A stretch of DNA of 64,000 bases from Streptomyces sp. NBC_00287 (GTDB taxonomy: Bacteria; Actinomycetota; Actinomycetes; Streptomycetales; Streptomycetaceae): contig NZ_CP108053.1 in NCBI RefSeq assembly GCF_036173105.1, forward strand, positions 3,596,001-3,660,000, given 5' to 3'. A program made the position numbers and the translations under genes. Shown in pieces: positions 16,769-25,493 of the stretch (position 1 is the stretch's first letter; each line of letters starts with the position of its first letter). The notes under the pieces were generated by a model, which saw only the letters and a list, made by a program, of their open reading frames with translations, was not told the origin of the DNA and did no database searches.

Positions 16769-17362
16769 CTACTCCCCCGCCGCCGCGAAGGCCCCCCTGG
16801 CCATCCGGTGCAACAGCTCCGAGGTCGCCCCGCGGCCCGGCAGCGAGCCCGGGCGGCCCAGGTGCGGGGTGGAGTTCAGCAGGCCGAAGACCGAGTGGAC
16901 GGCCGAGCGGGCGGTGGGTTCGGTGAGCGCCGGGTAGACCTTGCGGACCACGTCCACCCACAGCTCGACGTACTGGCGCTGGAGCTGGCGGACCAGCTTG
17001 CGGTCGCTGTCGCGCAGGCGGTCCAGCTCGCGGTCGTGCAGGGTGATCAGAGGGCGGTCGTCGAGCGCGAAGTCGATATGACCCTCGATGAGGGAGTCCA
17101 GGATCTCGTCGGGACCTCCGCCGTCGGCCTCCGCGAGGCGCCGCTTGGCCCCGGTGAGCAGTTGGCCGCTGATGCCGACCAACAGCTCCGCCAGCATCGC
17201 GTCCTTGCCCGCGAAGTGCCGGTAGAGGCCGGGGCCGCTGATGCCGACGGCTGCGCCTATCTCATCGACCCCCACTCCGTGGAAGCCGCGCTCGGCGAAC
17301 AGCCGCGCGGCCTCCTTGAGGATCTGCTCACGACGGGTGGGTGCGTCGGTTCTGGTGGCCAT
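16769..17362 (-). CDS. TetR-family regulator of the acyl-CoA carboxylase operon
   Basis: A 197-residue TetR repressor. The HTH occupies about residues 10-55 (RREQILKEAARLFAERGFHGVGVDEIGAAVGISGPGLYRHFAGKDAML). The C-terminal part is a ligand-binding helical bundle. It is divergent from the methylcrotonyl-CoA carboxylase operon. The 86-base gap holds two related inverted repeats, the expected arrangement for an autoregulated local repressor relieved by an acyl-CoA from leucine breakdown. This corresponds by order to the TetR gene beside accD1 in other Streptomyces. The ligand is inferred. Confidence 0.9.
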   Translation of the reverse strand: MATRTDAPTRREQILKEAARLFAERGFHGVGVDEIGAAVGISGPGLYRHFAGKDAMLAELLVGISGQLLTGAKRRLAEADGGGPDEILDSLIEGHIDFALDDRPLITLHDRELDRLRDSDRKLVRQLQRQYVELWVDVVRKVYPALTEPTARSAVHSVFGLLNSTPHLGRPGSLPGRGATSELLHRMARGAFAAAGE

Positions 17363-17383
17363 GGAAGCAATTCTAGACAGGGA

Positions 17384-17401
17384 GGTTAGCGGTCGTTAAC
17401 C
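17384..17401. promoter_or_regulatory. Putative TetR operator 1
   Basis: An 18-base inverted repeat, GGTTAGCGGTCGTTAACC, with seven of nine positions paired (GGTTA-x-CG-x / x-CG-x-TAACC). It starts 22 bases upstream of the TetR ATG and lies 48 bases before the carboxylase ATG. It closely resembles operator 2. Confidence 0.65.
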
Positions 17402-17413
17402 TGAAGGAAATGC

Positions 17414-17429
17414 GTTAACGCTCATTAAC
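17414..17429. promoter_or_regulatory. Putative TetR operator 2
   Basis: A 16-base inverted repeat, GTTAACGCTCATTAAC (GTTAA-x-G / C-x-TTAAC). Its start is 30 bases from the start of operator 1, about three helical turns, so both would be on the same face of the DNA. It ends 20 bases before the carboxylase ATG. Confidence 0.65.
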
Positions 17430-17448
17430 AAGGTGAGGGGACCGCAGG

Positions 17449-19065
17449 ATGCACGAGGCACCCGAGCTGACCAGCGCGGCAGATCCCGCGTCGGAGGCCT
17501 GGAAGGCCAACGAGGAGGCGCAGCTCGCGCTGGTGGAGGAGCTGCGCACCAAGCTCGCCGCCGCCCGTCTGGGCGGTGGGGAGAAGGCGCGCGCCCGGCA
17601 CACCGCGCGCGGCAAGCTGCTGCCCCGGGACCGGGTGGACACCCTGCTCGACCCCGGCTCGCCCTTCCTGGAGCTGGCGCCCCTCGCGGCCGACGACATG
17701 TACGACGGACAGGCCCCGGCGGCCGGCGTGATCGCCGGGATCGGCCGGGTCAGCGGGCGCGAGTGCGTGATCGTCGCCAATGACGCCACCGTCAAGGGTG
17801 GGACGTACTACCCGATGACGGTGAAGAAGCACCTGCGGGCGCAGGAGGTGGCGCTGGAGAACCGGCTGCCGTGCCTCTACCTCGTCGACTCCGGCGGTGC
17901 CTTCCTGCCCATGCAGGACGAGGTCTTCCCGGACCGCGACCACTTCGGGCGGATCTTCTTCAACCAGGCCCGGATGTCCGGCGCGGGGATCCCGCAGATC
18001 GCGGCCGTCCTCGGCTCCTGCACGGCGGGCGGCGCGTATGTCCCCGCGATGAGCGACGAGGCCGTCATCGTCCGCAATCAGGGCACGATCTTCCTCGGCG
18101 GGCCCCCGCTGGTGAAGGCCGCCACCGGCGAGGTCGTCACCGCCGAGGAGCTGGGCGGCGGCGAGGTCCACTCGCGGGTGTCGGGCGTGACCGACCATCT
18201 GGCGGAGGACGACGCGCACGCCCTGCGGATCGTCCGGAACATCGTCGCCACCCTCCCCGCGCGCGGGGCGCTCCCCTGGCAGGTACAGCCCGCCGCCGAG
18301 CCCAAGGTGGACCCCTACGGCCTGTACGGCGCGGTGCCCGCCGACCCCCGCACGCCCTATGACGTACGGGAGATCATCGCGCGCGTGGTCGACGGCTCCC
18401 GTTTCTCGGAGTTCAAGTCCGAGTTCGGGCAGACCCTGGTCACCGGCTTCGCCCGGATCCACGGCCACCCGGTCGGCATCGTCGCCAACAACGGCATCCT
18501 GTTCTCCGAGTCCGCCCAGAAGGGCGCCCACTTCATCGAGCTGTGCGACCAGCGCGGGATCCCGCTGGTGTTCCTGCAGAACATCTCCGGGTTCATGGTC
18601 GGCAGGGACTACGAGGCGGGCGGTATCGCCAAGCACGGCGCCAAGATGGTGACGGCGGTGGCCACCACGCGCGTGCCGAAGCTGACGGTCGTGGTCGGCG
18701 GTTCCTACGGCGCCGGGAACTACTCCATGTGCGGCCGGGCCTACTCGCCCCGCTTCCTGTGGATGTGGCCGGGCGCCAAGATCTCCGTCATGGGCGGCGA
18801 GCAGGCCTCCTCGGTCCTCGCCACCGTCAAGCGCGACCAGCTGGAGGCGCGCGGGGAGTCCTGGCCGCAGGAGGACGAAGAGGCGTTCAAGGCACCGATC
18901 CGTGCGCAGTACGAGCGCCAGGGGAATGCCTACTACGCGACGGCCCGCCTCTGGGACGACGGTGTGATCGATCCGCTGGAGACCCGGCAGGTGCTGGGCC
19001 TGGCACTGACGGCCTGCGCCAACGCGCCCCTGGGTGACCCCCAGTTCGGCGTCTTCCGGATGTGA
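17449..19065 (+). CDS. accD1: Acyl-CoA carboxylase beta subunit (methylcrotonyl-CoA carboxylase type)
   Basis: A 538-residue carboxyltransferase. The N-terminal crotonase-like half has GKLLPRDRVDTLLDPGSPFLEL and the MCC-type signature LYLVDSGGAFLPMQDEVFPDRDHFGRIFFNQARMS. The C-terminal half has GGSYGAGNYSMCGRAYSPRFLWMWPGAKISVMGGEQASSVL. With the biotin subunit it carboxylates 3-methylcrotonyl-CoA in leucine breakdown. GTGAGGGG is eight bases before the ATG. It is the first gene of a four-gene operon (beta, alpha, HMG-CoA lyase, acyl-CoA dehydrogenase) preceded by two putative TetR sites. Other branched acyl-CoA substrates cannot be excluded. Confidence 0.92.
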   Translation: MHEAPELTSAADPASEAWKANEEAQLALVEELRTKLAAARLGGGEKARARHTARGKLLPRDRVDTLLDPGSPFLELAPLAADDMYDGQAPAAGVIAGIGRVSGRECVIVANDATVKGGTYYPMTVKKHLRAQEVALENRLPCLYLVDSGGAFLPMQDEVFPDRDHFGRIFFNQARMSGAGIPQIAAVLGSCTAGGAYVPAMSDEAVIVRNQGTIFLGGPPLVKAATGEVVTAEELGGGEVHSRVSGVTDHLAEDDAHALRIVRNIVATLPARGALPWQVQPAAEPKVDPYGLYGAVPADPRTPYDVREIIARVVDGSRFSEFKSEFGQTLVTGFARIHGHPVGIVANNGILFSESAQKGAHFIELCDQRGIPLVFLQNISGFMVGRDYEAGGIAKHGAKMVTAVATTRVPKLTVVVGGSYGAGNYSMCGRAYSPRFLWMWPGAKISVMGGEQASSVLATVKRDQLEARGESWPQEDEEAFKAPIRAQYERQGNAYYATARLWDDGVIDPLETRQVLGLALTACANAPLGDPQFGVFRM

Positions 19066-19072
19066 GGGACTC

Positions 19073-20998
19073 ATGACCATGTTCGACACAGTCCTCGTGG
19101 CCAACCGGGGCGAGATCGCCGTCCGGGTCATCCGTACCCTGCGCGCGCTGGGTGTCCGCTCGGTCGCCGTCTTCTCCGACGCCGACGCCGACGCGCGGCA
19201 CGTCAGGGAGGCCGACACGGCGGTACGGATCGGACCGGCGCCGGCGGTCGAGAGCTATCTCTCGGCGGAGCGGATCCTCGAGGCCGCCGCCCGCACCGGC
19301 GCCCAGGCCGTCCACCCCGGGTACGGCTTCCTCGCCGAGAACGCCGACTTCGCGCGCGCGTGCGCCGAGGCGGGCCTGGTGTTCATCGGGCCGCCGGCCG
19401 AGGCGATCTCCCTGATGGGCGACAAGATCCGCGCCAAGGAGACCGTGCAGGCGGCCGGAGTCCCCGTCGTCCCCGGCGGCCGTGACCCCGAACTGGCCGA
19501 CGCGGCCCATGAGCTGGGCGCGCCGGTGCTGCTGAAGCCGAGCGCGGGCGGCGGCGGCAAGGGCATGCGTCTGGTGCGGGACCTGTCCGCGCTGGAGGAG
19601 GAGATCGCGGCGGCCCGGCGCGAGGCCGCGGCCTCCTTCGGCGACGACACGCTCCTGGTCGAGCGGTGGATCGACCGCCCCCGGCACATCGAGATCCAGG
19701 TGCTGGCGGACGGCCACGGCAATGTCGTCCACCTCGGCGAGCGCGAGTGCTCCCTCCAGCGGCGCCACCAGAAGATCATCGAGGAGGCGCCCTCGGTCCT
19801 GCTGGACGAGGACACGCGCGCCGCGATGGGCGAGGCGGCGGTCCAGGCGGCCCGCTCCTGCGGCTACCGGGGCGCGGGCACCGTGGAGTTCATCGTCCCG
19901 GGCGGCGACCCCTCCGCGTACTACTTCATGGAGATGAACACCCGCCTCCAGGTGGAACACCCGGTCACCGAGCTGATCACCGGCATAGACCTGGTGGAGT
20001 GGCAGCTGCGGGTCGCGGCCGGGGAGAAGCTCGCCTTCGCCCAGGAGGAGATCCGGCTGACCGGCCACGCGGTGGAGGCCCGCATCTGCGCCGAGGACCC
20101 CGCGCGCGGGTTCCTCCCGTCGGGCGGCACCGTGCTGCGCCTGCGCGAGCCTTCCGGTGACGGTGTGCGCACGGACTCGGGGCTGAGCGAGGGCACCGAG
20201 GTCGGCAGCCTGTACGACCCGATGCTCTCCAAGGTCATCGCCTACGGCCCCGACCGCGCGACGGCCCTGCGCAAGCTCCGCGCGGCGCTCGCGGAGACGG
20301 TGACGCTCGGCGTGCAGACGAACGCGGGGTTCCTGCGGCGGCTGCTGGCCCATCCGGCGGTGGTGGCCGGGGAGTTGGACACCGGTCTGGTCGAGCGGGA
20401 GGTCGACGGGCTGGTGTCGGCGGAGGTGCCGCACGAGGTGTACGAGGCGGCAGCGGCCGTACGACTGGAGGCACTGCGGCCCGCGGGCGAGGGCTGGACG
20501 GATCCCTTCTCGGTGCCGAGCGGCTGGCGGCTCGGCGGTACGCCCCGGCCCCTCGCCTTCCCCTTGCGGGTCATCGGCGACCCTGTCGAGTACGTCCCGC
20601 GAGGCGCCCACACCGTCACCGACGACCGCGTGTCCGTCACTCTCGACGGCGTCCGGCACACCTTCCACCGTGCCGCCGACTGGATCGGCCGCGACGGCGA
20701 CGCCTGGCACGTCCGCGACCACGACCCGGTCGCCGCGTCCCTCACCCGCGCCGCCCACTCCGGCGCCGACTCGCTCACCGCGCCCATGCCCGGCACCGTG
20801 ACGGTGGTGAAGGTCGCCGTCGGGGACGAGGTGAGCGCCGGTCAGAGCCTGCTGGTGGTCGAGGCGATGAAGATGGAGCACGTCATCTCCGCCCCGCACG
20901 CCGGCACGGTCACCGAACTCGATGTCTCGCCCGGCACCACGGTCGCCATGGACCAGGTGCTGGCCGTGCTCGCACCGCACGAGGAGGTGGCCCAGTGA
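19073..20998 (+). CDS. Biotin-dependent acyl-CoA carboxylase alpha subunit
   Basis: A 641-residue protein combining biotin carboxylase (about residues 1-445: VLVANRGEIAVRVIRTLRALGV; ATP-grasp with GGGGKGMRLV and EMNTRLQVEHPVTE), a linking domain and a C-terminal biotinyl domain with biotin acceptor K600 in VEAMKMEHVISAP. It carboxylates its own biotin with bicarbonate and ATP and passes CO2 to the beta subunit. It starts seven bases after the beta-subunit stop, with GAGGGAC as ribosome binding site, and its end overlaps the next gene (GTGA). Confidence 0.93.
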   Translation: MTMFDTVLVANRGEIAVRVIRTLRALGVRSVAVFSDADADARHVREADTAVRIGPAPAVESYLSAERILEAAARTGAQAVHPGYGFLAENADFARACAEAGLVFIGPPAEAISLMGDKIRAKETVQAAGVPVVPGGRDPELADAAHELGAPVLLKPSAGGGGKGMRLVRDLSALEEEIAAARREAAASFGDDTLLVERWIDRPRHIEIQVLADGHGNVVHLGERECSLQRRHQKIIEEAPSVLLDEDTRAAMGEAAVQAARSCGYRGAGTVEFIVPGGDPSAYYFMEMNTRLQVEHPVTELITGIDLVEWQLRVAAGEKLAFAQEEIRLTGHAVEARICAEDPARGFLPSGGTVLRLREPSGDGVRTDSGLSEGTEVGSLYDPMLSKVIAYGPDRATALRKLRAALAETVTLGVQTNAGFLRRLLAHPAVVAGELDTGLVEREVDGLVSAEVPHEVYEAAAAVRLEALRPAGEGWTDPFSVPSGWRLGGTPRPLAFPLRVIGDPVEYVPRGAHTVTDDRVSVTLDGVRHTFHRAADWIGRDGDAWHVRDHDPVAASLTRAAHSGADSLTAPMPGTVTVVKVAVGDEVSAGQSLLVVEAMKMEHVISAPHAGTVTELDVSPGTTVAMDQVLAVLAPHEEVAQ

Positions 20999-21924
20999 CC
21001 CTGCCCATGACAGTTCCCGAACCCGGTCTCCCCTCCCGCGTCCGCATCCACGAGGTCGGCGCCCGGGACGGATTGCAGAACGAGAAGGCGACCGTACCCA
21101 CAGATGTGAAGGCGGAGTTCATCCGGCGTCTGGTCGACGCGGGCCTCACCACCATCGAGGCCACCAGCTTCGTCCACCCGAAGTGGGTGCCCCAACTCGC
21201 CGACGCGGAAGAACTGTTCCCCCGCGTGAGCCACCTCCCGGTGGACCTCCCCGTCCTCGTCCCCAACGAGCGCGGCCTTGACCGTGCCCTGGCCCTCGGA
21301 GCCCGTCGCGTCGCCGTCTTCGCCAGCGCCACCGAGTCGTTCGCGAAGGCCAACCTCAACCGCACGGTCGACGAGGCGCTGGCGATGTTCGAGCCGGTCG
21401 TCGCGCGGGCGAAGGCCGAGGGCGTGCAGGTGCGCGGCTATCTCTCCATGTGCTTCGGCGACCCGTGGGAGGGCCCGGTCCCCGTCCCGCAGGTCGTCAA
21501 GGTCTGCCACGCCCTGCTCGGCATGGGCTGCGACGAACTGAGCCTGGGCGACACGATCGGCGTGGCCACACCGGGTCATGTCCGGGCGCTCCTGACCGAA
21601 CTCACCGAGCACGGCACACCGGTCGACCGGCTCGCCGTCCACTTCCACGACACCTACGGCCAGGCCCTCGCCAACACTTACGCCGCCCTTCAGCACGGCG
21701 TCACCACCGTCGACGCCTCGGCGGGCGGCCTCGGCGGCTGCCCGTACGCGAAGTCCGCCACCGGAAACCTCGCCACCGAAGACCTCGTGTGGATGCTGCA
21801 CGGACTCGGCATCGACACCGGCATCGATCTCGGCCGTCTCGTCGCCACAAGCGAGTGGATGGCCGGCCGACTGGGCCGCCCCAGCCCGTCCCGCACCGTA
21901 CGAGCCCTCTCCCACAAGGAGTGA
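20995..21924 (+). CDS. Hydroxymethylglutaryl-CoA lyase
   Basis: A 309-residue TIM-barrel lyase that cleaves HMG-CoA to acetoacetate and acetyl-CoA, the last step of leucine breakdown. The opening VRIHEVGARDGLQNEKATVPTDVKAEFIRRLVDAGL is diagnostic. The metal ligands HFHDTYGQALAN and the active-site Cys loop GLGGCPYAKSATGN are intact. GTG 20995 overlaps the alpha-subunit stop by four bases. Its presence in this operon is the best evidence that the carboxylase is a methylcrotonyl-CoA carboxylase. Confidence 0.93.
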   Translation: MTLPMTVPEPGLPSRVRIHEVGARDGLQNEKATVPTDVKAEFIRRLVDAGLTTIEATSFVHPKWVPQLADAEELFPRVSHLPVDLPVLVPNERGLDRALALGARRVAVFASATESFAKANLNRTVDEALAMFEPVVARAKAEGVQVRGYLSMCFGDPWEGPVPVPQVVKVCHALLGMGCDELSLGDTIGVATPGHVRALLTELTEHGTPVDRLAVHFHDTYGQALANTYAALQHGVTTVDASAGGLGGCPYAKSATGNLATEDLVWMLHGLGIDTGIDLGRLVATSEWMAGRLGRPSPSRTVRALSHKE

Positions 21925-21930
21925 CCCCCC

Positions 21931-23091
21931 ATGGACCACAAGCTCTCCCCCGAGCTCGAAGAACTGCGCCGCACCGTGGAGGAGTTCGCACACGACGTCG
22001 TGGCGCCCAAGATCGGTGACCTCTACGAGCGTCATGAGTTCCCGTACGAGATCGTGCGCGAGATGGCCCGCATGGGCCTGTTCGGGCTGCCGTTCCCCGA
22101 GGAGTACGGCGGTATGGGCGGCGATTATCTGGCGCTGGGCATCGCCCTGGAGGAACTGGCCCGGGTGGACTCCTCGGTGGCCATCACCCTGGAGGCGGGC
22201 GTCTCGCTGGGCACGATGCCGATCCATCTGTTCGGCACCGAGGAACAGAAGCGGGAGTGGCTCCCCCGGCTGTGCTCGGGCGAGATCCTCGGCGCCTTCG
22301 GTCTGACCGAGCCGGACGGCGGCTCCGACGCGGGCGCGACCCGCACGACGGCCCGGCTCGACCCCGCGACGGACGAGTGGGTGATCAACGGCACCAAGTG
22401 CTTCATCACCAACTCCGGTACGGACATCACCGGTCTGGTCACCGTCACGGCGGTCACCGACCGCAGGCCCGACGGCAGCCCGCTGATCTCCTCGATCATC
22501 GTCCCGTCCGGCACCCCGGGCTTCACGGTGGCCCCGGCGTACTCGAAGGTCGGCTGGAACGCCTCCGACACCCGGGAGCTGTCCTTCGCCGACGTCCGCG
22601 TCCCGAAGGCCAACCTCCTCGGCACCGAGGGCCGCGGCTACGCCCAGTTCCTGCGCATCCTCGACGAGGGCCGTATCGCGATCGCGGCGCTGGCCACCGG
22701 CCTGGCGCAGGGCTGTGTGGACGAGTCGGTCCGCTACGCCAAGGAGCGCCACGCCTTCGGCCGCCCGATCGGCGCCAACCAGGCCATCCAGTTCAAGCTC
22801 GCGGACATGGAGATGCGGGCGCACACCGCCCGGCTGTCCTGGCGCGACGCGGCGAGCCGGCTGGTGGCGGGCGAGCCGTTCAAGAAGGAGGCGGCCCTGG
22901 CCAAGCTCTACTCCTCCACGATCGCGGTGGACAACGCCCGCGACGCCACCCAGATCCACGGCGGCTACGGCTTTATGAACGAGTACCCGGTGGCCCGTAT
23001 GTGGCGCGACTCCAAGATCCTGGAGATCGGCGAGGGCACCAGCGAGGTCCAGCGGATGCTGATCGCACGGGAGTTGGGGCTGCCGGGATAA
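21931..23091 (+). CDS. acdH: Acyl-CoA (isovaleryl-CoA type) dehydrogenase AcdH
   Basis: A 386-residue acyl-CoA dehydrogenase. Features include FGLPFPEEYGGMGGDYLALGIALEELARVDSSVAITLEAGVSLG, AFGLTEPDGGSDAGATRTTARLDPATDEWVINGTKCFITNSG and IHGGYGFMNEYPVARMWRDSKILEIGEGTSEVQRMLIARELGL. By operon context it oxidises isovaleryl-CoA to 3-methylcrotonyl-CoA; AcdH of S. coelicolor acts on several branched and short acyl-CoAs. It begins six bases after the lyase stop. It ends five bases from the stop of a convergent small HTH gene, marking the edge of the conserved leucine operon. Confidence 0.92.
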   Translation: MDHKLSPELEELRRTVEEFAHDVVAPKIGDLYERHEFPYEIVREMARMGLFGLPFPEEYGGMGGDYLALGIALEELARVDSSVAITLEAGVSLGTMPIHLFGTEEQKREWLPRLCSGEILGAFGLTEPDGGSDAGATRTTARLDPATDEWVINGTKCFITNSGTDITGLVTVTAVTDRRPDGSPLISSIIVPSGTPGFTVAPAYSKVGWNASDTRELSFADVRVPKANLLGTEGRGYAQFLRILDEGRIAIAALATGLAQGCVDESVRYAKERHAFGRPIGANQAIQFKLADMEMRAHTARLSWRDAASRLVAGEPFKKEAALAKLYSSTIAVDNARDATQIHGGYGFMNEYPVARMWRDSKILEIGEGTSEVQRMLIARELGLPG

Positions 23092-23095
23092 CGGC

Positions 23096-23389
23096 TCAGC
23101 TGACGCGCGCCATCGTTGTCTGCGGGCTCTTCGCCGGTCCGAGCAGGCCGAGTTCCTGTGCCCGGGCCCCCAGCGCCACCCGCCCCGGGACGTTCCAGCG
23201 TTCCATCAGCCGGTGCACCCGCCGCTGGACCGTGCGGTGCCCGATGCCGAGTCTTCGGCCGATGGCCGCGTCACCGAGCCCCTGATAGAGCATCCGCACG
23301 ATCACCAGGTCCAGCTGGTCGAGCTGGCCGAGCTGGTCAAGTGTCGGAGAAGCACTCAAGGTAACAATCCCCCCACAGAACGGAACCAC
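23096..23389 (-). CDS. Small stand-alone LuxR-like HTH protein
   Basis: A 97-residue protein consisting almost only of a NarL/LuxR-type HTH: LDQLGQLDQLDLVIVRMLYQGLGDAAIGRRLGIGHRTVQRRVHRLMERWNVPGRVALGARAQELGLL. No receiver or sensor domain is present. Two starts are plausible: GTG 23389 (AGAGG just upstream) and TTG 23359 (GGGGGG upstream). The upstream region is locally AT-rich for this genome (around 23430-23455). It is probably a DNA-binding regulator; the target could be the neighbouring block, but no direct evidence exists. Confidence 0.7.
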   Translation of the reverse strand: MVPFCGGIVTLSASPTLDQLGQLDQLDLVIVRMLYQGLGDAAIGRRLGIGHRTVQRRVHRLMERWNVPGRVALGARAQELGLLGPAKSPQTTMARVS

Positions 23390-23517
23390 AACTACCTCTT
23401 AGCTCACCCTAAGCGTCCCGCCTTCCAGTCGCTTGATTTAACAAACACACAAAGCACCCCCAACCCCGAACAGCCGGGGTGGCGTGAATACGCCAAATTC
23501 CAGCAGGACTGAACGCG

Positions 23518-24747
23518 TCAGCGCCGCAGCGCCTCCACGGGCTGCACGCGTGACGCCCGGACCGCCGGATAGAGACCGGCCAGCAGACCGGTGACCAGAC
23601 CGACCAACGGGGCCGCCGCCACCGTCGCCGGATGCACCACGGGCGTCCACTCCCGGACCACGGCCACGGCGACCACGGTGACCGTGCCGACGGCGGTGCC
23701 CAGCAAGCCGCCCAGCGCCCCGAGCGCCCCCGACTCGGCGAGGAACTGGCCGGCGATATGCCGCCCGCGCGCCCCCAGGGCCCTGCGCAGGCCGATCTCC
23801 CCGGTGCGTTCGAGCACGGCCACCAGTGTGGTGTTGGCGATCCCGACCGCGCCGATCACCAGGCAGACCGATGCGAGCAGCAAGAACAGCTGATCGAGGT
23901 CGGAGCCGACCGACGACCGCAACCGCTCGGGGTCCGGCGGTGCGATCGCGCGGAAGTACTCCGGATGGTCGGGCCGCAGGGCCAGGGCGGCCTCCTCCGC
24001 GACCTGCTGGGCGGCCCCGGTCCGCGTGGAGATCAGCATCCTGGGCTCCGAGACGTTCTCCGCCCCCCAGACGCGTTCCGCCGTCCCCCTCGGCACGACC
24101 ACCGAGAGCAGCAGGTCGGCCTTGCGTTCCACGTCACCGACGATGCCCACCACGGAGAAGGCCTCCCCGCCGATGAAGAGCGCGGGCGCGTTCTCCAGCG
24201 TGGTGATGCCGAGCCGGCGTGCCACGCCCTCCCCGATCACGGCCACCGGCGCGGCTGTCCGCTCGGCGAAGGCGTCGTAGACACGCCCCTGTTCGAGACT
24301 CGGCACCGCCGCCGCGAGGGCTCCTGGCGAGGCCGCCACCACCTTGGTGCGCGCGCTGGAGCCGAGGGCGTCCGCCGGCGGCGAGGCGCTCACCGTGGCG
24401 TCGGCCGGCAGCCGGACGGTGTAGTACACGCCTGCGTGCTCGACGCCGTTCAGCCTTCCGATCCGGGCGTCCGCGTCCTTGGGGAACGCGATGTCCACGA
24501 ACTCGTTCTGCTGCCGGGCGTTGTCCTCGACCGTCACCTCGGTGGCGCTCAGTTCGGTGAACCGGTTGTCGATCTGCGACGACGCCGTGGCGGTCAGCCC
24601 GAGCACGGCCACAAAGCTCCCGACGCCCAGCACGGTGCCGAAGGCGGTCAGCAGGGAGCGCGCGGGCCGTTGCAGAATGCCCGCCGCCGCCTCGGCACAC
24701 AGGTCGCGCAGCCGCAGCACGGACGGGGAGATCCCGGGCCCGGTCAT
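23518..24747 (-). CDS. MacB/FtsX-type ABC transporter permease
   Basis: A 409-residue membrane protein with the MacB topology. One N-terminal helix (RSLLTAFGTVLGVGSFVAVLGL) is followed by a large extracytoplasmic domain (about residues 50-280). Three C-terminal helices carry the FtsX signature (CLVIGAVGIANTTLVAVLERTGEIGLRRALGARGRHI) and the typical ending AGLYPAVRASRVQPVEALRR. It partners the ATPase eight bases upstream and the membrane-fusion protein before that. Such tripartite systems use ATP hydrolysis to drive a periplasmic or extracytoplasmic conformational cycle rather than classical import. It is last in a six-gene leftward operon. Confidence 0.9.
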   Translation of the reverse strand: MTGPGISPSVLRLRDLCAEAAAGILQRPARSLLTAFGTVLGVGSFVAVLGLTATASSQIDNRFTELSATEVTVEDNARQQNEFVDIAFPKDADARIGRLNGVEHAGVYYTVRLPADATVSASPPADALGSSARTKVVAASPGALAAAVPSLEQGRVYDAFAERTAAPVAVIGEGVARRLGITTLENAPALFIGGEAFSVVGIVGDVERKADLLLSVVVPRGTAERVWGAENVSEPRMLISTRTGAAQQVAEEAALALRPDHPEYFRAIAPPDPERLRSSVGSDLDQLFLLLASVCLVIGAVGIANTTLVAVLERTGEIGLRRALGARGRHIAGQFLAESGALGALGGLLGTAVGTVTVVAVAVVREWTPVVHPATVAAAPLVGLVTGLLAGLYPAVRASRVQPVEALRR

Positions 24748-24755
24748 CGCGCCCC

Positions 24756-25493
24756 TCACCGGACGTTGGTGGGCACGGGCTCGCTCAGCACGCCGTCCCG
24801 GATCGTCACGCGGCGCGAGCCACGGGCGGCGACCGCCGCATCGTGAGTGATCACCACTAGGGTCATCCCCCGGTCGTTCAGTTCGTCCAGCAGCCCGAGT
24901 ACGGCGTCGGCCGTCGCGCTGTCGAGGTTTCCGGTCGGCTCGTCGCACAGCAGCAGCGTCGGCCGGACCGCGAGGGCCCGCGCGATGGCGACACGCTGCC
25001 GCTCGCCCCCGGACAGCCTGCTGGGCAGGGCGTCGAGCCGGTGGCCGAGGCCGACGCCGCACAGCGCCTGACGGGCCCGCTCGGTCCGCTCCCGGCGCGG
25101 GACACCGGCGTACACCATGCCCAGTTCGACGTTCTCCAGCGCGGTGCGGTGGGGCATGAGGTGGAAGGACTGGAAGACGAAGCCGATCCGCCGGCCGCGT
25201 ACGGCGGTGCGCTCGGCGTCGGTGAGCCGGCTGACATCGACGCCGCCGAGGACGTACCGGCCCTCGGTGGGGGTGTCCAGGAGCCCGGCGATGTTGAGGA
25301 AGGTCGACTTGCCGGAGCCGGAGGGGCCGGACACGGTGACGAAGTCGCCCTGTCGCACCGACAGACTCGCGGGCCGCAGGGCCGTCACCGGCGGCGGACC
25401 GGGGTAGGTCCGGCCGACACCGTGCAGCTCCAGCACCGTGTCGCCGTCGGCGGGTTCCGGCACCGGCCGCCCGGGGCGCGTGAGCCACCTCAT
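24756..25493 (-). CDS. ABC transporter ATP-binding protein, MacB/LolD type
   Basis: A 245-residue ATPase with Walker A GPSGSGKST, the Q-loop in GFVFQSFHLMPHRTALENVELG, signature LSGGERQRVAIARAL, Walker B TLLLCDEPTGNLDSATAD and the H-loop VVITHDAAVAA. FHLMPHRTALENVELGMVYAGV is typical of the MacB/LolD branch. Its ATG overlaps the stop of the upstream fusion protein (ATGA) and it ends eight bases before the permease start, so the three are one transporter. Confidence 0.93.
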   Translation of the reverse strand: MRWLTRPGRPVPEPADGDTVLELHGVGRTYPGPPPVTALRPASLSVRQGDFVTVSGPSGSGKSTFLNIAGLLDTPTEGRYVLGGVDVSRLTDAERTAVRGRRIGFVFQSFHLMPHRTALENVELGMVYAGVPRRERTERARQALCGVGLGHRLDALPSRLSGGERQRVAIARALAVRPTLLLCDEPTGNLDSATADAVLGLLDELNDRGMTLVVITHDAAVAARGSRRVTIRDGVLSEPVPTNVR

